From assembly GCA_964600615.1 (NCBI GenBank), contig CAZRJK010000012.1:1-40124 (forward strand): a stretch of 40,124 nucleotides of DNA, given 5' to 3'. A program made the position numbers and the translations under genes. Positions 8,004 to 15,748 of the stretch are shown here, piece after piece. The notes below the pieces were generated by a model. It was given only the letters and a program-made list of their open reading frames with translations. It was not told the DNA's origin and ran no database searches. Numbering within the stretch: position 1 is the stretch's first letter; each line of letters opens with the position of its first letter. Origin of the DNA: RUG11198 sp964600615 (GTDB lineage Bacteria; Bacillota_I; Bacilli_A; RF39; UBA660).

Positions 8004-8666
8004 TTATTTATTATTAAAATATTTTTCTACACCATTAACAATATTCTTTACAAAAACATCCTGATATTTTTCCTGTCTAATCTTATAATTATCATTACTA
8101 TTACTAATAAAACCAGCTTCTATAAGCACTCCAGGCACCTTTAATTTAGAATACATATAATATCCATTTTCTTTCTTAAATTTTCTAACATTAGAGATAT
8201 TATTTCTTAAACTATCAGTAATAACCTCAGCAATAATTCTATTCTCACTCATTATATTACTATAAAAAACCTGTATACCCTGCCACCTACTACTAGGACT
8301 AGCATTCATATGTATAGATATATACATATCACAATTAGAACTATTAATTAATTTCACTCTTCTATATAAATCATCTCTTTTTTTGTTAACAGTACTATGG
8401 GATAAATCATAATCTCCATCCCTAGTTAAAAACACCATAGCACCCCTACTAAATAATTCCAAAGCTAACTTATTAGATAATATCAAATTCATATCTTTCT
8501 CCATAAAAGTATTAGATAAAGCCCCACTATCTCTACCACCATGACCAGCATCAACATAAATACATCTACCAAACAAGCCATAATTTCTAATACTAGCATT
8601 AATTTTACCTAAACAAAAAACAAACAAAAAAAACATAACTAACATAAGCGTTTTATAATGATTCAT
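8004..8666 (-). CDS. N-acetylmuramoyl-L-alanine amidase (Amidase_3, CwlD-like)
   Basis: 220 residues from ATG 8666, placed 5 nt after AGGTG; ATG 8669 is directly beside the site. A signal peptide covers about residues 5-25. The zinc ligands of Amidase_3 are all present: His42 in DAGHGGRDSG, Glu56 in EKDMNL, His119 in SIHMNAS, and the catalytic Glu183 in LIEAGFISN. It cleaves the amide between muramic acid and the stem peptide. No SPOR, LysM or SH3 domain follows, as in CwlD. It opens the run of envelope genes that ends with htrA, though a promoter between it and proS is not clear. Confidence 0.92.
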   Translation of the reverse strand: MNHYKTLMLVMFFLFVFCLGKINASIRNYGLFGRCIYVDAGHGGRDSGALSNTFMEKDMNLILSNKLALELFSRGAMVFLTRDGDYDLSHSTVNKKRDDLYRRVKLINSSNCDMYISIHMNASPSSRWQGIQVFYSNIMSENRIIAEVITDSLRNNISNVRKFKKENGYYMYSKLKVPGVLIEAGFISNSNDNYKIRQEKYQDVFVKNIVNGVEKYFNNK

Positions 8667-8710
8667 CATATCACCTATATAAGTATATGTTTTTTTAATA
8701 TATTTACTAA

Positions 8711-10120
8711 TTAATATTGTCTACCAATATATAACCTTTCCTTAGCCTCTTTACCACATATAGAACAAGGCCCTGTTACATCTTCATCTTCTATTAAACA
8801 ACGAGATTTTAAACCAAACTCATCCTTAACTTTATCCTCACACTCTACATTACCACACCAATTTATCTTAATAAATCCTGATTTATTATTAGCAATATTT
8901 TCTATTTCCTCATAATTATTAGCTTCATATATCATACTATCACGACGTTCTTTTGCCCTATTAAACATATCTTTCTGTATAACTATTAATAATTCATTAA
9001 TTTTATCAATTAAACTATCGTAATCAACCACTATTTTTTCTAAAGTATCTCTTCTAACTAAAGTAACTTTATTCTCTTTTAAATCCCTAGCTCCTAACTC
9101 AATTCTAACAGGATATCCCCTAACTTCAGCTTCAGCAAATTTAAATCCAGGTGTCTTATTGGAATTATCTACCCTATAAGTAATATTAGCACTCTTTAAC
9201 TTATCTTCTAAATCTTCTAATTTAGAAGAAACATCTCCAATAGGAATAATAATAACTTTAAAAGGAGCTATCATAGGAGGTAACACTAATCCGTTATTAT
9301 CTCCATGAGCCATAATTATAGAACCAATCATTCTCGTACTAACTCCCCAACTAGTTTGATAAGGAGTTTTCATTTTATTATCTTGATCAATAAATTTAAT
9401 ACCAAAAGTCTCTGCAAAATGCGTACCAAAATAGTGACTAGTACCATTCTGTAAAGCATAACCATCATACATCATAGCCTCTATCGTATAAGTATCTTCC
9501 GCACCTGCAAACTTTTCCTTATCTGTTTTTCTCCCAGTAATTACTGGTAAAGCTAAATAATCTTCCTGAAACTTTTTATAAATATTAAACATCCTTAAAG
9601 TTTCTTCTCTAGCTTCCTCTTCTGTTCTATGCATAGTATGACCCTCTTGCCATAATATTTCTCTACTCCTAAGAAAAGGTCTAGTAGATTTTTCCCATCT
9701 AACAATAGTACACCATTGATTATATAATTTAGGTAAATCCCTATAAGTATTAATTATTTTCTTATAATGTTCACAAAATAATACTTCACTTGTAGGTCTT
9801 ACGCACATTCTCTCATCTAATTTTTCCTTACCACCATATGTAACCCAAGCAACCTCAGGAGCAAAACCTTCAACATGTTCCTTTTCCATATTTAGTAAAG
9901 ACTCTGGAATAAACATAGGCATCTGTACATTCTCATGACCAGTATCCTTAAACATCTTATCAAGTACCTTTTGCATCTCTTCCCATATCGCATAACCAAG
10001 AGGTCTAATAATCATACTTCCCTTAACAGAAGAATAATCAATTAAATCAGCTTTCTTAACAACATCAGTATACCATTTTGCAAAATCCACATCACGATTA
10101 GTAATTTCTTTAACTTCCAT
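8711..10120 (-). CDS. proS: Prolyl-tRNA synthetase, short (archaeal/eukaryotic-like) type
   Basis: 469 residues. It charges tRNA-Pro with proline in the cytoplasm. It is a class II synthetase: motif 2 is RPFLRSREILWQEGHTMH, and the core begins DFAKWYTDVVKKADL, as in ProS type 3. There is no editing (INS) insert. The C-terminus holds the extra domain of this type with four Cys (CEDKVK, SRCLIE, CSIC) and ends in an aromatic Tyr (YIGRQY, family pattern Y-x-R-x-Y). AAAGGGTG lies before ATG 10120. Expression is controlled by the T-box leader directly upstream. Confidence 0.96.
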   Translation of the reverse strand: MEVKEITNRDVDFAKWYTDVVKKADLIDYSSVKGSMIIRPLGYAIWEEMQKVLDKMFKDTGHENVQMPMFIPESLLNMEKEHVEGFAPEVAWVTYGGKEKLDERMCVRPTSEVLFCEHYKKIINTYRDLPKLYNQWCTIVRWEKSTRPFLRSREILWQEGHTMHRTEEEAREETLRMFNIYKKFQEDYLALPVITGRKTDKEKFAGAEDTYTIEAMMYDGYALQNGTSHYFGTHFAETFGIKFIDQDNKMKTPYQTSWGVSTRMIGSIIMAHGDNNGLVLPPMIAPFKVIIIPIGDVSSKLEDLEDKLKSANITYRVDNSNKTPGFKFAEAEVRGYPVRIELGARDLKENKVTLVRRDTLEKIVVDYDSLIDKINELLIVIQKDMFNRAKERRDSMIYEANNYEEIENIANNKSGFIKINWCGNVECEDKVKDEFGLKSRCLIEDEDVTGPCSICGKEAKERLYIGRQY

Positions 10121-10142
10121 ATATTATCACCCTTTCATAAAC

Positions 10143-10332
10143 AAAAAAAGATAGCACTAAAAGGAGTCATAAAGACGGTGCCATCCTTTATTTATCTCAT
10201 TTTTTATAACGGATATCCCGGAAATGTTTACATTTCACTCTGAAGGCAGGAATTATATTATATTATAACTTGTTTCCACTATACCAAGCTCACTTATATA
10301 ACAAAAAACATAACATTCCTTCATCACCGATT
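10143..10332 (-). promoter_or_regulatory. T-box riboswitch leader of proS
   Basis: Read on the minus strand. Near the 3' end GGATGGCACCG (10186-10176) matches the T-box core AGGGTGGNACCGCG. It sits inside an antiterminator, ATAAAG (10191-10186) pairing CTTTAT (10174-10169). The competing terminator pairs GATGGCAC (10185-10178) with GTGCTATC (10157-10150) and is followed by seven T. Upstream, a Stem I-like region starts GATGAAGGAATG and ends near CCTGCCTTCAGAGTG; CCT at 10246-10244 is a plausible proline specifier. GAAATG-TAAA-CATTTC forms a separate hairpin. Uncharged tRNA-Pro would favour read-through. Confidence 0.9.
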
Positions 10333-10338
10333 TATTAA

Positions 10339-10366
10339 ATTATAACAAATAATTTTTATTTTTCAA
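10339..10366 (-). promoter_or_regulatory. Promoter of the T-box/proS transcript
   Basis: TTGAAA (10366-10361), a 16-nt spacer and TATAAT (10344-10339) on the minus strand. The -35 box lies just past the stop codon of the upstream gene (10370-10368). Confidence 0.8.
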
Positions 10367-10367
10367 G

Positions 10368-11033
10368 TTATTTTAATTTTTTTCTTACAGATTTAACTTC
10401 CTCTTGCATCTCAAATCTATCATCAATAGCAATCATAATATCAATAGCAAGATTCCCTAAATGCCACTGATCCTCAGATATATAAGAAGCCAAAGAAGAA
10501 TTATCACTTCTAATCAAAGCATCCATGTAAAGCCAAGACTGATTTTCAAAATCTTCTTTCCTTTTACCCTGCTTAATAAATAAGTCTAAAGCTTCTTCCT
10601 TTGCCATATAATCCAAAATAATTTTACTTTTTTTTGCTTTTCTCAAATCATCAAAATCTTTAAACTCATCCATATATTCAGAGCGCAAATTGTTACATAA
10701 ATTATTATAAAAAGCATAAAATTCACTATCTTTAGGAATAAAAGAAAGCATCAAAATAGACAATTCAAAAAAACTATCATCAACTTTATTACCCTTTAAA
10801 CAATTCATAGCAACTTTATTAATAAATTCAATATCCATTTGAAAAAGACAAATCAAATGTCTAACATATGTATAATTTTTCTTCATACTATCACTCCACA
10901 AATTATACATATTTTTATCATTACTATATAATGTAGCTTTATATATAAATTCAGGATTATTTTCTAACACATCAAGATTAGAAATATCCCTTCCATTTAT
11001 ATAGTCATCCATTAATTTCTCATCAAAACCCAT
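10368..11033 (-). CDS. Hypothetical helical protein
   Basis: 221 residues, not recognised. It is charged, rich in predicted alpha helix, with no signal peptide or membrane segment, so it is probably cytoplasmic. The start ATG 11033 follows GGGTGG at good distance and a consensus promoter lies just upstream, so it is expressed as a single gene. The pattern of repeated short helices with FWY residues (EFIYKATLY, NYTYVRHLICLF, SWLYMDALI) recalls helical-repeat proteins, but no family can be named. No terminator separates it from the proS promoter. Confidence 0.7.
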   Translation of the reverse strand: MGFDEKLMDDYINGRDISNLDVLENNPEFIYKATLYSNDKNMYNLWSDSMKKNYTYVRHLICLFQMDIEFINKVAMNCLKGNKVDDSFFELSILMLSFIPKDSEFYAFYNNLCNNLRSEYMDEFKDFDDLRKAKKSKIILDYMAKEEALDLFIKQGKRKEDFENQSWLYMDALIRSDNSSLASYISEDQWHLGNLAIDIMIAIDDRFEMQEEVKSVRKKLK

Positions 11034-11051
11034 AATTAACCACCCAAAATA

Positions 11052-11080
11052 ATAATAATTAATTACAAGTAAAATGTCAA
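11052..11080 (-). promoter_or_regulatory. Consensus sigma-A promoter of the hypothetical gene at 10368
   Basis: TTGACA (11080-11075), 17-nt spacer, TATTAT (11057-11052) on the minus strand. Confidence 0.82.
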
Positions 11081-11081
11081 G

Positions 11082-11107
11082 AAAAAAAACTAAGTTTTCC
11101 TAGTTTT
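11082..11107 (-). terminator. Intrinsic terminator after the CotF-like gene, overlapping its stop
   Basis: AAAACTA (11086-11092) pairs with TAGTTTT (11101-11107), followed on the minus strand by eight T (11089-11082). The TAG stop (11102-11100) lies at the edge of the stem. Confidence 0.7.
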
Positions 11108-11348
11108 CTTCATTAATTTTATCTAAAGTATTACTTATTTCATTAGAATCTACATTATTAACAGTATAATAACCACATTCTACCATTTTATCATATGTCT
11201 TAGCCTGATTATCCATAATAGTATCTAACCCGCTCTTTAGAACTTCCCTTATATCTTTATTTGAACTCTCCAAAGTACCATGAACAAATACTTCTACAGT
11301 ACTCTTTAATACTAACAAATAATTACTAATTATTAATTTATCATTCAT
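11100..11348 (-). CDS. CotF-like (coat F) small helical protein
   Basis: 82 residues from ATG 11348, which follows GGAGGATAAGTCTA; the frame continues upstream but that part overlaps the previous gene. The protein begins MNDKLIISNYLLVLKSTVEVF and ends with GYYTVNNVDSNEISNTL, the layout of the C-terminal half of CotF/coat-F-like ferritin-fold proteins (family pattern: DKD-x-I-x-D-x-L, then GWYxVENADPxxI). Such proteins are spore-coat parts in Bacillus but also occur in non-sporulating Firmicutes, where the role is unknown. It overlaps the 3' end of the preceding gene by 8 nt, so the two are made together and may form one fold from two chains. Confidence 0.68.
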   Translation of the reverse strand: MNDKLIISNYLLVLKSTVEVFVHGTLESSNKDIREVLKSGLDTIMDNQAKTYDKMVECGYYTVNNVDSNEISNTLDKINEEN

Positions 11349-11532
11349 TAGACTTATCCTCCAAAGCACCAATTAATTCATCTAACAATTTCTCATGAAT
11401 AGACTTTTCTTGTTCAAAAAAAGATATAAGTTCATCAGACTCTAACATATTAATAGATTCCTCACATATAGAAATAAGATTTTTTTCATGACCTACAGCA
11501 TCTTCCAAATATAATAATTCTTTTTGTGTCAT
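11341..11532 (-). CDS. Small helical partner of the CotF-like protein
   Basis: 63 residues. MTQKELLYLEDAVGHEKNL followed by a second helix (LISFFEQEKSIHEKLLDEL) has the look of the N-terminal helical pair of coat-F-type proteins (typical pattern T-x-KELxYxEDALxHEK). GGGAGG precedes ATG 11532. Its last codons contain the ribosome site for the next gene. It likely pairs with the product of 11100-11348 to complete a four-helix bundle; this is inferred from order, overlap and helix content. Promoter evidence is weak (TTGTTT, 18 nt, CATAAT). Confidence 0.65.
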   Translation of the reverse strand: MTQKELLYLEDAVGHEKNLISICEESINMLESDELISFFEQEKSIHEKLLDELIGALEDKSNE

Positions 11533-11577
11533 ATTAACCTCCCAATTCTATTATGTGCAATAAAAGATTTTTTAAAC

Positions 11578-11601
11578 AAAAAAAAGACAAAAGTCTTTTT
11601 T
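11578..11601 (-). terminator. Intrinsic terminator after the VirB2/TrbC-like gene
   Basis: AAAAAAGAC (11580-11588) pairs with GTCTTTTTT (11593-11601) around AAAA; on the minus strand the T-rich left arm is also the T run. It overlaps the TAA at 11602-11600. Confidence 0.8.
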
Positions 11602-12130
11602 ATTTTTTAGTACATCTCCATTTATATAGATTACCAGTATCAGGATCTTTAAAATAATTATCAGGATCATCAGCTCCACCAGCACAATCCATACCAGGTA
11701 TCTTAGAATTACTATATTGATATGTTTTTCCGTATTTATCAGTTCTTTCCTTAGAAGGAGTATTATTTCCACCATTATCTCTAGTCTTACAATCAGACTT
11801 ACTTGTACATTTCCAACAAGCAACCCAAGACTCTGTATCTAAAGAATTACCAGCTAAATCATTAGCTTCAATATCTGAAATAACATTCATAACAAAAGAA
11901 ACTAAAGAAAAAACTAAAAATAACGCTACTGCATAAATAAGTCTCTTTATAGCAACACCCTGTGTCTTCTTCATTACATCTTCATTATTAGAAATTACAG
12001 CTTTAGCAAAATCAATAGTAATAAATAATACTAAAGCTATTGGAACACCAAAATGTATAATTCCATAAATTATTTTAGCTATCTTAATAATAGGATATAA
12101 ATCAGCACAATAACTATCCAAAAAAAACAT
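11600..12130 (-). CDS. VirB2/TrbC-like two-TM protein with a Cys-rich C-terminal tail
   Basis: 176 residues from ATG 12130 (AGGAG 9 nt upstream). Two membrane helices are clear: about 15-42 (IIYGIIHFGVPIALVLFIT) and about 65-88 (LIYAVALFLVFSLVSFVM). They are joined by a short charged loop with DFAKAVISNNEDVMKKTQGVAIKR. This helix-loop-helix with a conserved D-x-x-K-A-V loop resembles TrbC/VirB2-type pilin-like proteins of Gram-positives. The tail (about 90-176) holds six Cys (CWKC, SDC, then single ones) and Gly/Asp/Asn-rich stretches and may be extracellular. It is monocistronic, with a perfect promoter and a terminator. No conjugation gene is nearby. The two-TM layout is sure, the family is tentative. 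Confidence 0.6.
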   Translation of the reverse strand: MFFLDSYCADLYPIIKIAKIIYGIIHFGVPIALVLFITIDFAKAVISNNEDVMKKTQGVAIKRLIYAVALFLVFSLVSFVMNVISDIEANDLAGNSLDTESWVACWKCTSKSDCKTRDNGGNNTPSKERTDKYGKTYQYSNSKIPGMDCAGGADDPDNYFKDPDTGNLYKWRCTKK

Positions 12131-12154
12131 AAATATCAACTCCTACATAAATAA

Positions 12155-12183
12155 ATTATATAATAACTAACTACCATTGTCAA
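12155..12183 (-). promoter_or_regulatory. Perfect-consensus sigma-A promoter of the VirB2/TrbC-like gene
   Basis: TTGACA (12183-12178), 17-nt spacer, TATAAT (12160-12155) on the minus strand. This is the strongest-looking promoter in the window. Confidence 0.9.
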
Positions 12184-12231
12184 ACAAAATTAAGCAAACA
12201 ATAATAATTATTATATTACACCCAAACAAAT

Positions 12232-12326
12232 AAAAAGTGGAGCCTTTCGGCTCCTTCAGGGGGTTTTGGTTGAATACACTCCTACAATTATATCGTAGAG
12301 AGTGGACATAATATCTTATGTCAACC
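12232..12326 (-). ncRNA. Candidate free-standing structured small RNA with its own terminator
   Basis: Read on the minus strand, about 95 nt. GGTTGA (12326-12321) pairs TCAACC (12273-12268), closing a junction. Inside are a CATAA-GATA-TTATG hairpin (12320-12307) and a longer hairpin, CACTC...CTAC pairing GTAG...GAGTG (12304-12277). A single-stranded AAAACCCCCTGAA follows. The RNA ends in a GGAGCC-GAAA-GGCTCC hairpin (12254-12239) and a T run (12236-12232). A possible promoter lies just upstream. The next gene has its own promoter downstream, so this does not look like a leader. I do not recognise the RNA family; it lacks SRP, 6S, tmRNA and RNase P signatures. Confidence 0.6.
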
Positions 12327-12328
12327 TA

Positions 12329-12357
12329 ATGATAATATATTTTCAAATAAAAAGCAA
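12329..12357 (-). promoter_or_regulatory. Possible promoter of the small RNA
   Basis: TTGCTT (12357-12352), 17-nt spacer, TATCAT (12334-12329) on the minus strand. The expected start would fall at or just inside the first helix. An overlapping TATTAT (12337-12332) would place the start better but has no good -35 box. Confidence 0.45.
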
Positions 12358-12400
12358 TATATTTTTGTAAAATTTACATTTTTTTTTTAAAAGTGTAAAC

Positions 12401-14404
12401 CTAATCCAATAAATTAATATAATTACAATAATTAACTAACCTATCCCAATCATCAGTATCCCTATTATTATCTATAAAAGCAATAACATCCTCCCTTACT
12501 CTTAAAAGTAAATTATAATCTTTCTTAATATTTGCAAGCCTTAATAAAGCTTCACCACTTTGTTTAACACCAAATAAATCTCCTTCACCTCTATGTACAA
12601 AATCATATTCACTAATCTCAAAACCATCATGACAATCTTCTAACATCTTCAATCTATCACTAGTTTCACGTGCTAATAATACACAATAACTCTGTATATC
12701 ACTTCTACCAACTCTACCTCTTAATTGATGTAAAGTTGACAAACCGAATAAATTAGCATTAAATATAATAATCATTGAAGCATTTGGCACATTTACACCT
12801 ACTTCTACCACTGTAGTAGAAATAATAATACTAATCTTGCCATTTTCAAAATCACTCATAATTTTATTTTTCTCTTTAACATCCATTTTCCCATGAACAG
12901 CTTCTATCTTACATATTTTCCCTAAAGCCATTTCAAATTTTTTCTTAAGTTGAATTACATTATTAATATCACTATCATCTTCATCATTTATCATAGGCGC
13001 TATAACATATATCTGATGTCCCAAAGAAATCTCTTTTTTTATCATTTCTAATATAGATAATATCTCATTATTATTTTCTTTTTTAAAATAAGTAATAACT
13101 TCTTTTCTACCAACAGGTTTAGTCTTAATACTACTAACATCCATATCTCCATACAAAGATAAAGCATATGTTCTAGGTATAGGAGTTGCACTCATAGACA
13201 AAACATCAGGAAATATTCCTTTATTCTTAAGTTCATTTCTCTGATTAACTCCAAATCTATGTTGTTCATCAGTAATAATTAAACCTAAATTATTATAAAC
13301 TAACTCTTCCTGTATTAACGATTGTGTCCCAATTATCAAATCATAATTTCCATCAGCAATATCTTTATAGATAGCCTTCTTTTCTTTTTTATTAACAGAA
13401 GACGTAAGCAAACATATTTTCATTTTATACTTCTTAAACAAATTTAATGCTTCATCATAATGTTGATTTGCTAAAATTTCTGTAGGTACCATTAAAGCCG
13501 TCTGATAACCAGCCAAATAATTAATATAAGTAGCAATCATTGCAACTATTGTCTTACCACTACCAACATCTCCCTGTAATAACCTATTCATCCTTTTTTT
13601 ATTTCTTAAATCATTCTTAATATCTTCTACACACAATAATTGATCACTAGTAAGTTTAAATGACAATTCTTCAATAAATTTATCTATTTTTTTATCATCA
13701 AATTTTCTTTCTATAGCCTTATCATCATTATTAATCTTATATTTTATATAATTAATTCTAAATAAATATAAGAATAATTCCTCATATTTTAATCTTTGTA
13801 CAGCTCTCCTGTAAGAATCAATATCATTAGGATTATGTACTTGCCTTACAGACCAATTCTTATCTTTAAAATTATATTTATTACACAAATAAAATGGAAT
13901 ATAATCTATTAAATCATAATTACTATCAAGAACATAATTTACATATTTATTTATATTTTTTTGATTTAATCCATTAACAGAATGATATTTAGGCTCAATA
14001 ACAGGCTTATCAGGAAGAAGTCCCATTCTAACTTCACTAGCAACTACTGTATTTTTAATTCTATCGTATTTTCCAATAATAGTCACCGCTGTTCCACCCT
14101 TTAATTCATTGCATAAATAAACCTGATTAAAAGCACTAATATTATAAATACATCTATTATTAGATATTCTAAAAATTATTCTTTTTAATTTTCTAGACAA
14201 ACTAATAACAGTAGGAGAAGATTCTACTACACCATCAATTATAACTTTATCGCCAGAATTAATATTATTCATATCACTTCTCTTAATTATAGTATATTTA
14301 TATGGATAAAAATGAATCAAATCATCTATACAATTTATCCCTAATTTATTAAGCAAATCCAAAGTTTTAGGTCCTACCCCAGATATATTTATTAAACTAT
14401 CCAT
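12401..14404 (-). CDS. recG: ATP-dependent DNA helicase RecG
   Basis: 667 residues. RecG remodels stalled replication forks and branched recombination intermediates. The order is the usual one: helix-hairpin-helix-like start (ISGVGPKTLDLLNKLGI), OB-fold wedge domain (about 50-130), then the two helicase lobes. Walker A is GDVGSGKT (278-285), the DExH box is DEQH (379-382), SATPIPRT is motif III, and the RGRVGRS motif VI is followed by the C-terminal TRG region. GGAGGAG precedes ATG 14404. It is transcribed away from the FemX-like gene, with an extended -10 promoter (14428-14436). Confidence 0.97.
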   Translation of the reverse strand: MDSLINISGVGPKTLDLLNKLGINCIDDLIHFYPYKYTIIKRSDMNNINSGDKVIIDGVVESSPTVISLSRKLKRIIFRISNNRCIYNISAFNQVYLCNELKGGTAVTIIGKYDRIKNTVVASEVRMGLLPDKPVIEPKYHSVNGLNQKNINKYVNYVLDSNYDLIDYIPFYLCNKYNFKDKNWSVRQVHNPNDIDSYRRAVQRLKYEELFLYLFRINYIKYKINNDDKAIERKFDDKKIDKFIEELSFKLTSDQLLCVEDIKNDLRNKKRMNRLLQGDVGSGKTIVAMIATYINYLAGYQTALMVPTEILANQHYDEALNLFKKYKMKICLLTSSVNKKEKKAIYKDIADGNYDLIIGTQSLIQEELVYNNLGLIITDEQHRFGVNQRNELKNKGIFPDVLSMSATPIPRTYALSLYGDMDVSSIKTKPVGRKEVITYFKKENNNEILSILEMIKKEISLGHQIYVIAPMINDEDDSDINNVIQLKKKFEMALGKICKIEAVHGKMDVKEKNKIMSDFENGKISIIISTTVVEVGVNVPNASMIIIFNANLFGLSTLHQLRGRVGRSDIQSYCVLLARETSDRLKMLEDCHDGFEISEYDFVHRGEGDLFGVKQSGEALLRLANIKKDYNLLLRVREDVIAFIDNNRDTDDWDRLVNYCNYINLLD

Positions 14405-14427
14405 TGAACTCCTCCAATATTAATTTA

Positions 14428-14436
14428 ATTATATCA
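14428..14436 (-). promoter_or_regulatory. Extended -10 promoter of recG
   Basis: TGATATAAT on the minus strand (TGn plus TATAAT), with only TAGAAA as a weak -35 word 17 nt upstream. It starts 24 nt before ATG 14404. Confidence 0.6.
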
Positions 14437-14506
14437 TAACTAACTAATATTTCTACTAAATTAACAATCAATAAATAAATTTAATATATCTTTTTTTATA
14501 ATACTA

Positions 14507-14515
14507 TGATATAAT
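14507..14515 (+). promoter_or_regulatory. Extended -10 promoter of the FemX-like gene
   Basis: TGATATAAT, the same nine bases as the divergent recG promoter, 30 nt before ATG 14546. No good -35 box. Confidence 0.55.
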
Positions 14516-14545
14516 ATTTAAAGATAAAAAAAGGAGGTATTTCAA

Positions 14546-15721
14546 ATGCATATAAGTGAATTAAACGAATTACAATTTAGAAATTACTCAAACATACATA
14601 CTGGGAAAAATTATGAACAAAGCGTTGAATATGCCACCCTTGAAGAAAGCAAAGGATATAAAAAATTATTTCTAGCATTAATGGATGAACAAAATAACGT
14701 TCATGCAGCTACATTGATATTAGAAAAAAATATAAATAACAAACATAAAACAGGATTTATTCCAAGTGGCTATCTCCTAAATTATTTTAACACCGGATTA
14801 TTAGAAATATTTACAAAAGAATTAAAATCATATCTAAGAAAACATAATTATATATATATAAAATTAAATCCTTTAATAAACTATCAAATATATAATAGTG
14901 ATTTTATCTTATTAGAAAATAACACTAATATTATCAATAACTTTAAAAAAATAGGATATGAATATATTGAAAACACTTCCAAATATAAAATGGTTATAAG
15001 CAATAATGATATAAATAATACTTTTAGTAATTTTAAAAGAAGTTTAAGAAGAAATATAAATGACTGTTTAAAAAAAGGAATAACAGTCTATAAAGGAACA
15101 GAAAAAGATATAGATATATTTCTAGAATTAATAGAAGACAAAGACTATTATCAAAAGATGATTCAAATTTTTAACAATCCTAACAATAGTTTTGAATTCT
15201 ATATAGCAAAATTAAATCCTGAAAATTATATTAATAATTATCGATATTTATTAAAAAATGAATAAATAAAAAATGAAAAATTAAACAAAAAACTAAAAGA
15301 TGCATCAACAAAAAAAACAAATAACTTAATAGACAAAAAAATAACATCTGATAAATTAATAAATAAATATAATAAAGAAATAATAAATGGCACAAACATA
15401 TACAAAGATTATCCTAATGGTATCCCTATTTCAACAGTAGGAATAATTGCTAATCAAAAACAAATAACATTTATAACTGAAGGATATAAAAATGAATTTA
15501 AATATATCAGAAGTATATCATTAATTAAATGGGAAATTATAAAAAAACATTTAGTAGAAAACTATCAAACCTTTGATCTAGGAGATATTTCTATATCAAA
15601 CAATTATACATCAAAAGCAGGATTTAATGGAAACATAATTGAATACTCTAATACATTTGATTTACCAATAAATGAAATGCTATATAAAATAAATAATTTT
15701 AATAAAAAACAATCAAAATAA
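14546..15721 (+). pseudogene. FemX/MurM-like peptidoglycan interpeptide-bridge aminoacyltransferase, interrupted by one in-frame TAA
   Basis: AAAGGAGG precedes ATG 14546. The first 239 codons end at TAA 15263-15265, but the same frame stays open for a further 151 codons to TAA 15719-15721, giving 391 codons in all, the normal size of FemABX proteins. The first part has the GNAT-type start and the SGYLLNYFNTGLLEIF block. The part after the stop keeps family landmarks: GIPISTVGIIAN, YIRSISLIKWEIIKKHL, FDLGDIS and a final GFNGNIIEYSNTFDLPIN. The family adds amino acids from tRNA to the lipid II stem peptide. No in-frame start follows the stop. It is either a recent nonsense mutation, read-through, or a sequencing error. 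Confidence 0.85.
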
Positions 15722-15748
15722 AAAGAATACATTTTAATGTATTCTTTT
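15721..15748. terminator. Bidirectional terminator between the FemX-like gene and yebC
   Basis: AAAAGAATACAT (15721-15732) pairs with ATGTATTCTTTT (15737-15748) around TTTA. It has T-rich ends on both strands and lies exactly between two convergent stops (15721 and 15749). Confidence 0.88.

Noticed and set aside
12232..12326. Purine riboswitch or hammerhead ribozyme
   Set aside because: The three-helix layout recalls a purine riboswitch, but the first inner loop has only four bases and the core is absent. CTGAAGG followed later by GAAA recalls a hammerhead, but the core CTGANGA is not matched.
14546..15265. Treating the FemX-like gene as a complete 239-residue protein
   Set aside because: The frame continues past the TAA with clear FemABX motifs, so the short frame is only the first part.
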